A DNA stretch of 64,000 bases from Microseira wollei NIES-4236 (GCF_020521235.1 NZ_BLAY01000001.1:62001-126000), one strand, 5' to 3'. Shown: positions 16,534 to 26,522, numbered from the stretch's first letter. The notes: generated by a model not told the origin, from the letters alone. Translations and numbers: made by a program.

Positions 16534-17093
16534 GTAGGGGCACGGCGGGAGAAACATTCGGTACAACAAAACATTTGATGATTGCCGTGCCCCGACGATT
16601 TTTCAGGGTTTCTGTGTAGGGGCACGGCGCGCGAAATATTCGGTACAACAAAACATTTGATGATTGCCCTGCCCCGAGGATTTTTCCGGTTTTCTGTGTA
16701 GGGGCACGGCGGGAGAAACATTCGGTACAACAAAACATTTGATGATTGCCGTGCCCCGAGGATTTTTCCGGTTTTCTGTGTAGGGGCACGGCGCGCGAAA
16801 TATGCGGTACAACAAAACATTTTATGATTGCCGACGATTTTTCACAGTTTATATGTAGGGGCACGGCGGGAGAAACATTCGGTACAACAAAACATTTGAT
16901 GATTGCCGTGCCCCGAGGATTTTTCCGGTTTTCTGTGTAGGGGCACGCCGCGCGAAACATTCGGTACAACAAAACATTTGATGATTGCCCTGCCCCGACG
17001 ATTTTTCAGGGTTTCTGTGTAGGGGCACGGCGCGCGAAATATTCGGTACAACAAAACATTTGATGATTGCCGACGATTTTTCACAGTTTATTT
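16534..17093. repeat. Seven-unit tandem array of an ~82-bp inverted-repeat element
   Basis: Units start at 16534, 16616, 16698, 16780, 16855, 16937 and 17019. Five are 82 bp and two (the fourth and seventh) are 75 bp because they lack GTGCCCC. Each begins GTAGGGGCACGGC, contains TTCGGTACAACAAAACATTT (or a close variant) and ends in GCCGTGCCCC plus a short spacer of two types (GACGATTTTTCAGGG or GAGGATTTTTCCGGT). The open frames through it on the minus strand are by-products of the repetition. The size, internal inverted repeats and lack of unique spacers rule out CRISPR. Confidence 0.9.
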
Positions 17094-17097
17094 GAGC

Positions 17098-17126
17098 CAC
17101 ACCCCGCTCTAAAGAGACGGGGATTC
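17098..17126 (-). other. Terminal hairpin of the TnpB element, possible 3' end of its guide RNA
   Basis: CCCCG-CTCTAAAGAG-ACGGGG at the 3' end of tnpB resembles the right-end hairpin of IS200/IS605-type elements, where the guide (omega) RNA scaffold ends. The next bases outward enter the tandem array. The guide assignment is inference from TnpB biology. Confidence 0.4.
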
Positions 17127-18699
17127 AGGCCAGGAATTAAAGTTAGCTTTTCGCTCATCAATAGCTATCTGGCTAACCGTTTCTGGCTTCATGCAGAACT
17201 GCTCTGAGGGTGAATGACTCAACCTACTTTTGGACGCGCCTAATCGTTCGCAGTTGATTTGAAAGTCCTTCCATGCCTGCATTAAGTAAGGCTCCGACCT
17301 TTCCCACTCATTTTGAGCAAGATGCAATAGAAGGTTGTCTTCGTCATTAACAAATCTACTCAGGTATGCACTAAAAAGATCGCGATGCATCACCACTCCT
17401 GTTTGGTCATAGTGAACGCGCTCTGAAAGTTTTTTCTTAATCCGTTCACCAGTCAAATGGGTTTGCGACAGTGCAGTACGTGAAGTAGAAAACTTAACGA
17501 ATTGCCCGCCAGCACTTACAGCAAGAGCGAGCTAATTCAGATTGCACAAAACCGGGAGACTTAGCAGAAATGGCTTTACCATATCGCCTCTGCCATGCCT
17601 TCACCGATACATTTTCAGTTTTGATCTGATTACCATGCCTCAAAATCTCATTGACGATTCTCCGGTTTTGAGACTTAGCATAAGCGCTCTTGCGTCGATC
17701 TATTTCTTGCTTTTTGCGAGCTAACTTTTGATAGGTTTTGGATTTCTTCCATTGACGCTTACCCGGTTTTGTTTTACCTTTCTTCAGGACAATCTTACGC
17801 CCTACTTGACCAGAAAAATCTCTTGAGTAGTTGTCAGGATTGCTGGCTCTTTGAGAGCGCTGCATCTGACGCTGTAATGCTTTGATTTCACGGGAGTATG
17901 TTGGTACTTGTTCTGCAAATGCGAGCAGTCCGGCGTTGTCACTTACGAAAGCAATGTTGGAGATGTTAATATCTAGTCCAATAACGCCATCAGTTACATA
18001 ATTTTTCTCTTTTTGATAGGGCTGTCCCTCGTTAATTAACTGAACATACCAGCGCTGCTTACCATTGAGTTCTCGAGCCAGTGCGGTCTTGGGGTTCCCC
18101 CAAGTGGAGCATCTGGCGTGCCACAGAAGGCGAACGTATTTTACCGGATGATTTAAGCCATGTTGGATAACAGGGTTTTGAGCATCAATATCAGAGGTTA
18201 GGGTTAACTTACCCCAAACTAGCTGGTCGTTTTTCCACCTAATTCCTTGCTTGTTAGTTTTGCCTTCTACGCTTCTAAATCTGGAAGGTACTTTATAGCG
18301 AACCTTTTTGGCTCGCCCAAACATTACTTTTTCGCTGGCTCTAAAAGCGCGAGTGGCTAAAACTTGTTGGGTATTTGAGTCAAGCAGTTGAGCTATCCAT
18401 TTTGAGCGATTACTAACGATTGTTGCATATGCCTGCATGTCGTAGTCAGAATATCTGTATGCTCTTCTTGCAGCGTTGAATGCGTCACTTCTTTTTTTCT
18501 TAGTTTCTCTGTTTATTTGTTTGGCTTGCTGGAAGGCTTCTGAGCTTTTCACAAGATTCATTCTTACCATTGCTTCGTTCAGGCAAGCATTGTATAGTTG
18601 TCTCGCTGCTTGAAAACGAGACAGTAGTTCTTTCTGCTGCTTGCTATCTACAATCAGTGGAATTTCTGTGATGAATGATGAAGTCTTGCTTTTAGCCAA
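17109..18699 (-). pseudogene. tnpB: TnpB (IS1341-type, IS200/IS605 superfamily), frameshifted
   Basis: The first frame (18699 to 17494) carries the N-terminal part and two RuvC acidic motifs, VIGLDINISNIAFVSDN and IKTENVSVKAWQRRYG. It then stops at RSCCKCWRAIR. Shifting one base near 17525 gives SAGGQFVKFSTS and leads into the second frame (to 17109). That holds KKKLSERVHYDQTGVVMHRD with the third acidic residue in HRD. The classical CxxC zinc finger between motifs is absent. Total length is 3n+1, as for one inserted base. No TnpA is present, so mobility would need help in trans. TnpB enzymes are RNA-guided nucleases; this copy is probably inactive unless the shift is an artefact. Confidence 0.8.
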
Positions 18700-18867
18700 T
18701 TGCTATCACCTCTTGTTGCTGTAAGTTAAATTATAATTTACTCCTTTTAACCTGAGTGTTAATATTAATTAAATTCACCTAATATTGACGGCAGATAAAT
18801 CTGCTCGCATCGCGTTTCCGCCCCGATTTAAAAATGCGGGGCTACCACGCTCCCGGTATTTTTAGGT

Positions 18868-18928
18868 GTAGGGGCACGGCGGGAGAAATATTCCGTACAA
18901 GAAAACATTTTATGATTGCCGTGCCCCG
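18868..18928. repeat. GTAGGGGCACGGC inverted-repeat element, solo copy
   Basis: A single unit of the 16534-17093 family lies on the other side of the TnpB gene, followed by the same GACGATTTTTCA spacer. TnpB may therefore have inserted into, or next to, a longer array. Confidence 0.65.
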
Positions 18929-18949
18929 ACGATTTTTCATATTGAGATC

Positions 18950-19105
18950 TTGCACCAATTTCATAGCCCGCCAGGGAATAAATTCCAAAGCTGACAGCGC
19001 AAGTCCGTTAAAACAAACTGATTTGATGGCATTGAGTCGGTTTGAACCGACTTTCGCTATTAGCCCTGCAATTTGCAGGGCGGGCTATGAGATTGGTGCA
19101 ATATC
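18950..19105. repeat. ~155-bp inverted-repeat miniature element, copy 1
   Basis: The left end carries TTGCACCAATTTCATAGCCC-GCC and the right end GGCGGGCTATGAGATTGGTGCAA, near-perfect inverted repeats. Inside are GAATAAATTC and two oppositely oriented AAGTCC/GGTTTGAACC blocks. A related element at 57288-57465 shares the ends (CTTGCACC, GGTGCAATATCTGAA-ATAGA) and internal features but differs in the centre. No ORF is present, so this is probably a non-autonomous element. The rest of 19106-19484 holds a TAGAAACCCGG copy, the palindrome ATACGCC-TAAC-GGCGTAT (19193-19210) and no gene. Confidence 0.6.
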
Positions 19106-19496
19106 TGAACATAGAAACCCGGTTTCTTTGCGTCAGTCCCGATCTTATTTCCCCCATTCATACCAGTTCACTTTTGTCATCTTTCTTGGTATATACGCCT
19201 AACGGCGTATGCCTAATTGTGCATTACCTTTGGTAAAAAAAGTAGAAAAAATAAAAATGGTATAACCCCAAACAATATGGACTTGCTTAAAAGCTGAGGT
19301 AGCCGCTTTGTGGGGGCTATCCTAAAAAAATTTCGCAAAAATCCCTCTAAAGTAAGCTTTCTTTTCCAGGGATATCGCTTTACTTTGGGAATGGGTCATG
19401 GCTCGTGGGTCATGGGTAATAATTCTGATCGTTAACCAGGAACTACGAACTATGAACCAAGCAGTTTTACAAGCATAGTCCAGCTTGAGAAATGCC

Positions 19497-20468
19497 GTGA
19501 AAATTCCTAGTTCTATTGTCACTTTAATTGCCGGTATCGTCATAACCCTGGTCAGCCTCTGGTACGGTCACAATCACGGCTTACTGCCAGTTGCTGCTTC
19601 AGAAGAAGCACCCTTGGTAGACGGGTTATTCGATACAATGATGACCATTTCTACCGGGTTATTTCTGATAGTTGAGGGGGCATTAATTATTTCGATCTTC
19701 CGGTTTCGCCGCCGCCCTGGCGATACGACAGATGCCGCACCCGTTCACGGGAACATTCCTTTAGAAATTCTCTGGACGGCAATTCCAGCGGTAATTGTCT
19801 TCATTATCGGGATCTACAGCTTTGAAGTTTACAACTCGATGGGGGGCTTAGATCCGATGGCGGCCCACGGGCATAAAATGGAAGCGAAGATAACGCGGGG
19901 GGCTGCGATCGCAGGCACATTATCTCACAACAATACACCCCCCTCCAACCAAGTTGCCGTAGGCGTGGGTGCTTCCCCAGAAAAAGGTGTTACCCCTGAA
20001 TTAGACATTAACGTAACAGGGCTGCAATTTGCCTGGATTTTTAACTACCCAGATAGCGGTGTTGTCTCTGGAGAATTACACGTTCCCCAAGGGCGGGAAG
20101 TTCAACTAAACATTAGCGCCAGCGATGTTATTCATTCATTTTGGGTTCCCCAATTCCGCCTCAAACAAGACGCAATTCCAGGTCAAGAAACCCAGCTAAG
20201 ATTTACACCCAGCAAACTAGGCGAATACCCGGTTATTTGTGCCGAACTCTGCGGCGCTTATCACGGTGGCATGAAAACGCGGGTTATCGTTCAAACACCA
20301 GAAGAATTCGATGCTTGGTTACAAAGTCAAACCCAAGCCGCAAGCAATAACAATTTGAATCAAGCCGTAGCCATTAACCCGCAAGAAATGTCGGCAGAAG
20401 AATATTTAGCCCCCTACTCAGAAAAAATGGGAGTTAATCCAGAAACCCTAGCCCAATTACACCATTAA
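19497..20468 (+). CDS. ctaC: Cytochrome c oxidase subunit II
   Basis: Two N-terminal membrane helices (SSIVTLIAGIVITLVSLWYG and GLFLIVEGALIISIFRF, with LEILWTAIPAVIVFIIGIYS after) anchor a cupredoxin domain. The binuclear CuA ligands are H213 in DVIHSFWVP and C248, C252, H256, M259 in CAELCGAYHGGM. WIFNYPDSGVVSGELHVPQG provides the aromatic patch for electron entry. The subunit takes electrons from cytochrome c or plastocyanin and passes them to subunit I. GTG 19497 (VKIPSS) is preferred to an in-frame TTG at 19485. The first gene of ctaCDE. Confidence 0.93.
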   Translation: MKIPSSIVTLIAGIVITLVSLWYGHNHGLLPVAASEEAPLVDGLFDTMMTISTGLFLIVEGALIISIFRFRRRPGDTTDAAPVHGNIPLEILWTAIPAVIVFIIGIYSFEVYNSMGGLDPMAAHGHKMEAKITRGAAIAGTLSHNNTPPSNQVAVGVGASPEKGVTPELDINVTGLQFAWIFNYPDSGVVSGELHVPQGREVQLNISASDVIHSFWVPQFRLKQDAIPGQETQLRFTPSKLGEYPVICAELCGAYHGGMKTRVIVQTPEEFDAWLQSQTQAASNNNLNQAVAINPQEMSAEEYLAPYSEKMGVNPETLAQLHH

Positions 20469-20525
20469 ATTGGTAATAGGTCATTGGTAATGGGTAATTG
20501 GTAATTCTAAATCAACAAAAACGCC

Positions 20526-20574
20526 AATTAGCCATTAGCCATTAGCCATTAGCCATTAGCCATTAGCAATTAGC
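20526..20574. repeat. Tandem ATTAGCC heptamers upstream of ctaD
   Basis: About six copies of ATTAGCC (one variant ATTAGCA) run right up to the ctaD start codon. These resemble cyanobacterial short tandem heptanucleotide repeats. Similar runs lie at 22490-22518 (before ctaE), 28624-28685, 42280-42320, 45063-45108 (before ctaB), 47564-47583 and 55540-55567. Confidence 0.8.
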
Positions 20575-20575
20575 C

Positions 20576-22324
20576 ATGACAAGCAATATAGAGCTTCAAG
20601 CCCAAGCCAATAGAGTCGTTCATAACGAAGAACCGCTGTTTAGAAATTGGCGCGACTACTTTACGTTTAATACCGACCACAAAGTTATTGCAATTCAATA
20701 CCTGGTCACGTCCTTTTGCTTCTACTTAATCGGCGGTTCCTTAGCGACGGCGATGCGAACCGAACTGGCAACGCCAGATGTGGATTTTGTCAGCCGCGAA
20801 CTTTATAACGGCTTGTTGACGGTTCACGGGACGGTGATGATTTTCTTGTGGATTGTACCGGCAGGCGCGGGGATAGCTAACTTTTTAATCCCGCTAATGA
20901 TTGGGGCGCGGGATATGGCGTTTCCTAAACTCAATGCCGTTGCTTTTTGGATTATCCCGTTTGGCGGTTTATTGCTGATTAGCAGTTTCTTTTTAGAAGC
21001 ACCCCAAGCAGGTTGGACATCCTATCCACCTTTGAGCATTCTTAACGCCAAAGTCGGTCAGGCAATTTGGATTACTAGCGTCCTTTTACTCGGTACTTCC
21101 TCAATTTTGGGGGCAATTAACTTTCTGGTCACAATCTTAAAAATGCGAATTCCCGGCATGGGAATCAATCAAATGCCTTTGTTCTGCTGGTCAATGATGG
21201 CGACTTCCGCACTAATTTTAATTGGAACGCCAGTGTTAGCCGGTGCTTTGATTTTACTGGCGTTTGATTTAATCGCCGGGACGGCATTTTTTAACCCGAC
21301 TGGCGGGGGCGATCCAGTCGTGTATCAGCACTTATTCTGGTTTTATTCGCACCCAGCGGTTTATATCATGATTGTGCCTTTATTTGGGGCAATTTCGGAA
21401 ATTATTCCGGTTCATTCCCGCAAACCAATTTTTGGATATCGCGCGATCGCATACTCAAGTATCGCCATTGCTTTCTTGGGTTTACTTGTTTGGGCGCACC
21501 ACATGTTTACCAGCGGCACTCCCGCTTGGTTGCGGATGTTTTTTATGATCGCCACGATGGTGATTGCCGTGCCAACCGGAATTAAAGTATTTAGCTGGTT
21601 GGCAACAATTTGGGGCGGTAAGTTACGTTTAAACAGCGCCATGCTATTTGCAATGGGGTTTGTTTCCATGTTCGTGATCGGCGGAATCAGCGGCGTTATG
21701 GTGGCTTCCGTACCCTTTGATATTCACGTTCACGATACTTACTTTATCGTCGCCCACCTGCACTACGTTTTGTTTGGCGGTTCGGTTTTTGGTATTTATG
21801 CCTCGCTTTATCATTGGTTCCCCAAAATGACGGGACGGATGATGAATGAAACTTGGGGTATCGTTCACTTTGCCCTCACGTTTGCTGGTTTTAATTTGAC
21901 CTTTTTACCGATGCACGAACTCGGTTTATTGGGAATGAACCGCCGCGTGGCAGAATATGACCCTGCACTCGCACCGCTGAATTTGTTATGTACGATTGGT
22001 GCTTATCTGCTTGCGGTTTCTACTATTCCCTTCCTCGTCAACGCCGCTTGGAGTTGGCTATATGGCCCCTTAGCGGGTGATAATCCTTGGCAAGCACTAA
22101 CTTTGGAGTGGACAACCCCCTCGCCGCCACCAGCAGAAAATTTTGCTACCACGCCGGTTTTAGCCATTGGTCCTTATGACTATGGTATGGGAAACCGCAA
22201 CACCGAAGTCGATGTCCCCTTCTCGGAAGCAGAAGATCCAGCTTTATCCGCCGGACCAAATTCTGCACTACGTGCCGATCCCGACCCCGCAAAAGCGGCG
22301 CATCCCGACGACCGTCAAGGATAA
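20576..22324 (+). CDS. ctaD: Cytochrome c oxidase subunit I
   Basis: The 582-residue protein has the twelve-helix heme-copper oxidase core. The heme a ligand is in LYNGLLTVHGTVMIFLWIVP, CuB ligands are in FYSHPAVYIM and WAHHMFTSG, and VAHLHYVLFGGSVFG holds the heme a3/heme a histidines. The helix VI motif is YSHPAV rather than GHPEV, the A2-type pattern in which Tyr/Ser replace the glutamate of the D channel. It reduces O2 to water while pumping protons, in the thylakoid or plasma membrane. It follows ctaC across an ATTAGCC heptamer run. The C-terminal tail is proline and alanine rich. Confidence 0.95.
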   Translation: MTSNIELQAQANRVVHNEEPLFRNWRDYFTFNTDHKVIAIQYLVTSFCFYLIGGSLATAMRTELATPDVDFVSRELYNGLLTVHGTVMIFLWIVPAGAGIANFLIPLMIGARDMAFPKLNAVAFWIIPFGGLLLISSFFLEAPQAGWTSYPPLSILNAKVGQAIWITSVLLLGTSSILGAINFLVTILKMRIPGMGINQMPLFCWSMMATSALILIGTPVLAGALILLAFDLIAGTAFFNPTGGGDPVVYQHLFWFYSHPAVYIMIVPLFGAISEIIPVHSRKPIFGYRAIAYSSIAIAFLGLLVWAHHMFTSGTPAWLRMFFMIATMVIAVPTGIKVFSWLATIWGGKLRLNSAMLFAMGFVSMFVIGGISGVMVASVPFDIHVHDTYFIVAHLHYVLFGGSVFGIYASLYHWFPKMTGRMMNETWGIVHFALTFAGFNLTFLPMHELGLLGMNRRVAEYDPALAPLNLLCTIGAYLLAVSTIPFLVNAAWSWLYGPLAGDNPWQALTLEWTTPSPPPAENFATTPVLAIGPYDYGMGNRNTEVDVPFSEAEDPALSAGPNSALRADPDPAKAAHPDDRQG

Positions 22325-22518
22325 TTTTAGATTTTAGATTGCAGATTTCAGATTGAAATTAAATCTAAAATCTGCAACAGGAATAAAGCTGGGGCAATAA
22401 ATATGGTGGAACGGTGCGTTACGCTACCGAAGAGAGCACCCTACATATGGAGACTCTGCGTAAGTCCTGTGCAATCAAATTGACCAATTACCCATTAGCC
22501 ATTAGCAATTAACAATTC

Positions 22519-23139
22519 ATGCAAAGTTCAACTATCGAGCCATCTAAAACTGCTCTAAACTATCACCATAAAGCTGAAGCAGCTCATGGTGAAGCCCATC
22601 CCGATCACCGTATATTTGGGTTGCTAGTATTCCTAGTGGCAGAAGGGATGATTTTTATGGGGCTATTTAGCGCCTATCTCACCTTCCGCGCCGTTGCACC
22701 CGTTTGGCCTCCCGCAGGTACGCCTGAGTTAGAATTATTGCTGCCTGGAATTAATACTTTGGTGCTAATTTCTAGCAGTTTTGTGATTCACCAAGCCGAT
22801 ACGGCGATTAAAAATAACAACGTCGCCGCAATGCGGAATTGGTTTATCGCCACCGCTGTTATGGGCGTACTTTTCCTCGCCGGACAAGGTTACGAATACA
22901 GCCATCTGGAGTTTGGTCTGAAAAGCAATCTATTTGCCAGTACGTTTTACGTTTTAACGGGTTTCCACGGTTTGCACGTTTGCGTGGGCGTGTTGGCAAT
23001 TCTGGCAGTGTTGTGGCGATCGCTTAAACCGAATCACTATTCCAGTCAACACTACTTTGGCATCGAAGCAGCCGAACTCTACTGGCACTTTGTAGATATT
23101 ATTTGGGTGATTCTCTTTTTCCTGCTTTACATTCTTTAG
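22519..23139 (+). CDS. ctaE: Cytochrome c oxidase subunit III
   Basis: The 206-residue membrane protein has five helices, as in bacterial short subunit III proteins. FLVAEGMIFMGLFSAYLTFR and the terminal helix with FGIEAAELYWHFVDIIWVIL match the conserved subunit III signatures, including the glutamate in AAELYWHFVD. It stabilises subunit I and may guide O2. The 194-bp gap after ctaD contains a degenerate repeat and a heptamer run just before the ATG. It is the last gene of ctaCDE. The 598 bp downstream hold no gene. Confidence 0.93.
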   Translation: MQSSTIEPSKTALNYHHKAEAAHGEAHPDHRIFGLLVFLVAEGMIFMGLFSAYLTFRAVAPVWPPAGTPELELLLPGINTLVLISSSFVIHQADTAIKNNNVAAMRNWFIATAVMGVLFLAGQGYEYSHLEFGLKSNLFASTFYVLTGFHGLHVCVGVLAILAVLWRSLKPNHYSSQHYFGIEAAELYWHFVDIIWVILFFLLYIL

Positions 23140-23293
23140 ATTCCCTCATCAAGCGTTTTTTGACCAAAATGTCCCCAATTGGGGATATTTTTCTTGACTT
23201 TCATCTTCAATCTTGACAAAACTACTTTTGGGTGATATAATAAATATTTTTTAAATTATCCTGTGCATGGGTAGGACCTAAATATATCTCCTC

Positions 23294-23361
23294 GTTCGCA
23301 AGGAATGTACAGCTTGTATTGGTCTATCTTTTTGAGTAATATGAATATTCCTTCGCGAACG
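23294..23361. repeat. Imperfect inverted repeat in the ctaE/tyrosinase gap
   Basis: CGTTCGCAAGGAAT (from about 23294) and ATTCCTTCGCGAACG (ending about 23361) are inverted around ~38 bases. It may be a miniature element or a long hairpin. The rest of 23140-23737 shows only a HIP1-containing GC-rich patch near 23562. Confidence 0.5.
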
Positions 23362-23737
23362 TGTAACTTATGGCTGAACTCGTTTTAAGCAAACCCCAGG
23401 CTCAGCAGTTTAACAATGTATTAAGTTTGGCATTTAAGTGGAAAAAAAGTATAAATTAACATGCAGTACTCAGTAAAAACCCTAGAAAGTTGGCAGGAGT
23501 TCATATAACCATTATCTGACCTGAGCCTTGGTTTAGCTGGGTGGGATGCGCTTTCCCGGCAGGCGATCGCGCAGTTTTGGCGCGAAAAATCGCTGTGCGG
23601 GTTCGATCCAGACAGCTGTCGTGGGAAAAATCAACTTTTCCTAGTTTAGGGAACCTTTTTGCCGCAATTCGCTCCTAAGCTACAGGTCAGGGTGCGTAGT
23701 TTGACGAGCAACTTTGTTTTAAGGAAACAATCAACCG

Positions 23738-26491
23738 ATGAACCACACTGACGATAATCTCCTAGTTCGCAAGGACGCTAAGGATCTCACCCCCCAAGAA
23801 AAACAGCGGTTTGTCAACGCGGTTTTAGCGTTAAAAAATAGACCTTCCTCCTACACAATTTTTAATCCCGCAACCAATACGACTGAAACTGCTCCCAATG
23901 CCTATGATTACTTCGTCAGGTTGCACCAACTAGCTTTTGGGCAAGTAGACGCGAGGGGAGAAATGGCGTTTGAAATGCCACCCGTCCACGGTGGGCCACC
24001 ATTCCTGCCGTGGCATCGCGAATTTATCCGCAGGTTCGAGCAAGAACTACAGTTGGTAGACCCAGGCGTCAGCCTACCTTACTGGGACCCCACCAGGTCA
24101 GACAGTACCAGAGCCGTTTTCAGCGACGATTTTATGGGAGGTTCCGGCGAAGCGCAAGATAATTATTTTGTGCGAACCGGGCCGTTTAAAGCACCCGATG
24201 TCTCGCGGCGGAATCAACCGACGGAACAGCTAAACCAGCAGAACGTGTGGACGCTGACGTTTAATTCGCGATCGCAAGTAAACCCGACCGGACAGGCGCG
24301 ATTTTTACAGCGCACCTTTGGTTCCATCTTCGATCCGTCCTCAGTATTTTTCGGCAGTGCCAACTTACCGACACAAGCGGATGTAGAAGAAGCCCTCAGC
24401 CAACCCACCTACGATACCTTTCGATCCACTGTGGAAGCAACGCCCCACGGACGCCCCCATGTCTGGGTGGGTGGCGCGATGGGTTTGGCGACTTCTCCTA
24501 ACGATGCGGTCTTTTTCCTGCACCACGCCAACATTGACCGCCTCTGGGATGAGTGGATCGAACGCAACCAAAATAATCCCAACTTTCGTCCGTATCTTCC
24601 CCTAGACGGCGCGCCGGGAAGTGCTGGACTTGACATCAACGACCCTTTATTTAATTTCGGGGATGTCTCTCCAGAGCAACTGCTGGCTACCGAACCTCTG
24701 GGTTACACATACGATACAAGCGATCGCCAACCCACCCAAACCCCCGACCCCCAAAACCCCAATCCCCCAAGCCCCAATCCCCCAAGCCCCAATCCCCCAA
24801 GCCCCAATCCCCCAAGCCCCGAACCCGGTATCGATCCATCCCTACCCCAAATCTCCGTTAACGACCCATCGGTAGGGGAAGGTAGCGGGGAATTAAACTT
24901 TACCATCAGCTTGTCGGAGCCAAGCTTGCAGACTGTGACGGTAAACTATGCTTTGACATTTGCCAACATAGAAGGCAATACCGCCTACGAAACAGTTTTA
25001 TCCGGCAACCAAGAAGTCCCGCCCGTCAATTCCAAAGCCACCGGCTTCGGCTTTTTCCAACTTAACGGCAAAGGCGATGCTCTGACTTATGCAACAAAAA
25101 TTTCCGGCTTAGATTTTGGGCCGTTGTTGGGCCTAGCGCCTCAAACCTCTGATACAGGGGATGATGTTACTGGCGTTCACTTTCACGTCGGGTCATCAAA
25201 CGTCAACGGCCCGGTTGTTTTAGATATTTCCAAAGGTCAAGACGCAGACGACTGGAAGGCTACGATTAACCCAGATGGTTCTACCATCATTACCGGGGTT
25301 TGGGAAACAACCGATAAAGCCACTAAATCCATTAGCGAGTTTACCGCCAGTCTCAAGTCGGCAACTCCCGGAGACGATACCAAGCTGTACCTAAACGTTC
25401 ATACCAAAAGGTTGCCAGGGGGAGAAATTCGCGGTCAAATTACCGGCGGACGTCCCGACGTTAGTGCGATTGCCTCTAAGGGTCAGATAACGTTCAGCCC
25501 AGGCCAAACCAAACAAGTTATTACTTTAAACGTTATCGATGATAGGCTGCCGGAGTTTGACGAAACAGCGCCGCTCTTTTTGAGCAACCCCAAAGGCGCT
25601 GCGATCGCCGACGCCCAAGGTCTTGCTAAGATTCTGGATAATGACGGTGGCGGTGGTGTGGGTCTACCCGAAACACCCCAGACGGGTGGTAAAGGCAACG
25701 ATACCCTTTCCGGCGACAGCGGCAACAACACCATCTCTGGCGGCGATGGGGATGATTTCTTTTATGCCGGGGATGGAGACGACCAAGTCTTTGGCGGCAA
25801 AGGCAAGGACTTCTTCTACGGTGACGGCGGTAACGACGACATCAACGGCAACCAAGGCAACGATACCCTGTATGGAGGTAAAGGCAATAACACCCTCTAC
25901 GGTGGTAAAGGGGATGACGATGTCTACGGCGATGGGGACGACGATGTCCTTTACGGCAATATAGGTAGCGATCGCATCTACGGTAAAGGCAAAGATCAAC
26001 TCTACGGCAACCAAGACAACGACTCGATCTATGGTGGAGAAGGCGACAGCACGATCTACGGCGGTCAAGGCGATGACATGGTCTGCGGCGACAGCGGCAA
26101 CGATGAAGTTTATGGAGATAAAGGTAAAGACACCGTCATTGGTGTCGCTCCCAAAGCTGCCAGACCTGGAATGGGCGAGATCGATCGTCTCACGGGTGGT
26201 TCCGAATCAGATACGTTCATCCTGGGAAGTAAGATTGGCGCCTACTACAACGACGGCAACACCAAAGACAAGGGTTTGAGCGATTACGCTATCATTACCG
26301 ACTTCAACAGCAAGGAAGATTTTATCCTGCTCTCAGGTTCCGCATCCGGCTATCGGCTGGTTGCCTCTCCCAAGGGTTTACCCAGCGGGACGGCAATTTA
26401 CCAGAGAACCGTTGCTGAGGATGAACTGATTGCAATCGTCAAAGACGCTACGGATTTGAGTTTGTCAAGCAGTTACTTTAATTACATCTAA
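23738..26491 (+). CDS. Multidomain tyrosinase with CHRD, Calx-beta and RTX repeats
   Basis: Residues 1-330 form a tyrosinase/hemocyanin-type di-copper domain. CuA ligands appear as H63, H84 and H93 (VRLHQLAF, PPVHGGPPFLPWH). CuB ligands appear as H237, H241 and H263 (TPHGRPHVWVGG, FFLHHANIDRLWDEW). A PNPPS-repeat linker (331-364) follows. A Calx-beta domain (about 370-415 and 560-650) appears interrupted by a CHRD domain (about 418-555, LSGNQEVPPVNSKATGFGFF, GVHFHVG, PGGEIRGQI). RTX Ca-binding nonapeptides run from about 660 to 810. The C-terminal ~100 residues match the end of the 37120 product. There is no signal peptide; RTX exoproteins use type I secretion. It probably oxidises phenols extracellularly. 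RBS AAGGAAAC. Confidence 0.88.
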   Translation: MNHTDDNLLVRKDAKDLTPQEKQRFVNAVLALKNRPSSYTIFNPATNTTETAPNAYDYFVRLHQLAFGQVDARGEMAFEMPPVHGGPPFLPWHREFIRRFEQELQLVDPGVSLPYWDPTRSDSTRAVFSDDFMGGSGEAQDNYFVRTGPFKAPDVSRRNQPTEQLNQQNVWTLTFNSRSQVNPTGQARFLQRTFGSIFDPSSVFFGSANLPTQADVEEALSQPTYDTFRSTVEATPHGRPHVWVGGAMGLATSPNDAVFFLHHANIDRLWDEWIERNQNNPNFRPYLPLDGAPGSAGLDINDPLFNFGDVSPEQLLATEPLGYTYDTSDRQPTQTPDPQNPNPPSPNPPSPNPPSPNPPSPEPGIDPSLPQISVNDPSVGEGSGELNFTISLSEPSLQTVTVNYALTFANIEGNTAYETVLSGNQEVPPVNSKATGFGFFQLNGKGDALTYATKISGLDFGPLLGLAPQTSDTGDDVTGVHFHVGSSNVNGPVVLDISKGQDADDWKATINPDGSTIITGVWETTDKATKSISEFTASLKSATPGDDTKLYLNVHTKRLPGGEIRGQITGGRPDVSAIASKGQITFSPGQTKQVITLNVIDDRLPEFDETAPLFLSNPKGAAIADAQGLAKILDNDGGGGVGLPETPQTGGKGNDTLSGDSGNNTISGGDGDDFFYAGDGDDQVFGGKGKDFFYGDGGNDDINGNQGNDTLYGGKGNNTLYGGKGDDDVYGDGDDDVLYGNIGSDRIYGKGKDQLYGNQDNDSIYGGEGDSTIYGGQGDDMVCGDSGNDEVYGDKGKDTVIGVAPKAARPGMGEIDRLTGGSESDTFILGSKIGAYYNDGNTKDKGLSDYAIITDFNSKEDFILLSGSASGYRLVASPKGLPSGTAIYQRTVAEDELIAIVKDATDLSLSSSYFNYI

Positions 26492-26522
26492 CTGCTGCAA
26501 TGGGGCAGATGAGCGAGAATCC

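Noticed and set aside
16534-17093. Possible CRISPR array
   Set aside because: Units are whole 82-bp repeats with inverted ends and no unique spacers; no cas genes are present.
16455-17100. Several minus-strand ORFs of 70-154 codons in the repeat array
   Set aside because: They are translations of the 82-bp tandem repeat in different frames, with no start signals or independent conservation.
25664-26068. Antisense ORF over the RTX repeats
   Set aside because: A by-product of GC-rich glycine/aspartate codons; opposite to a strongly supported multidomain gene.
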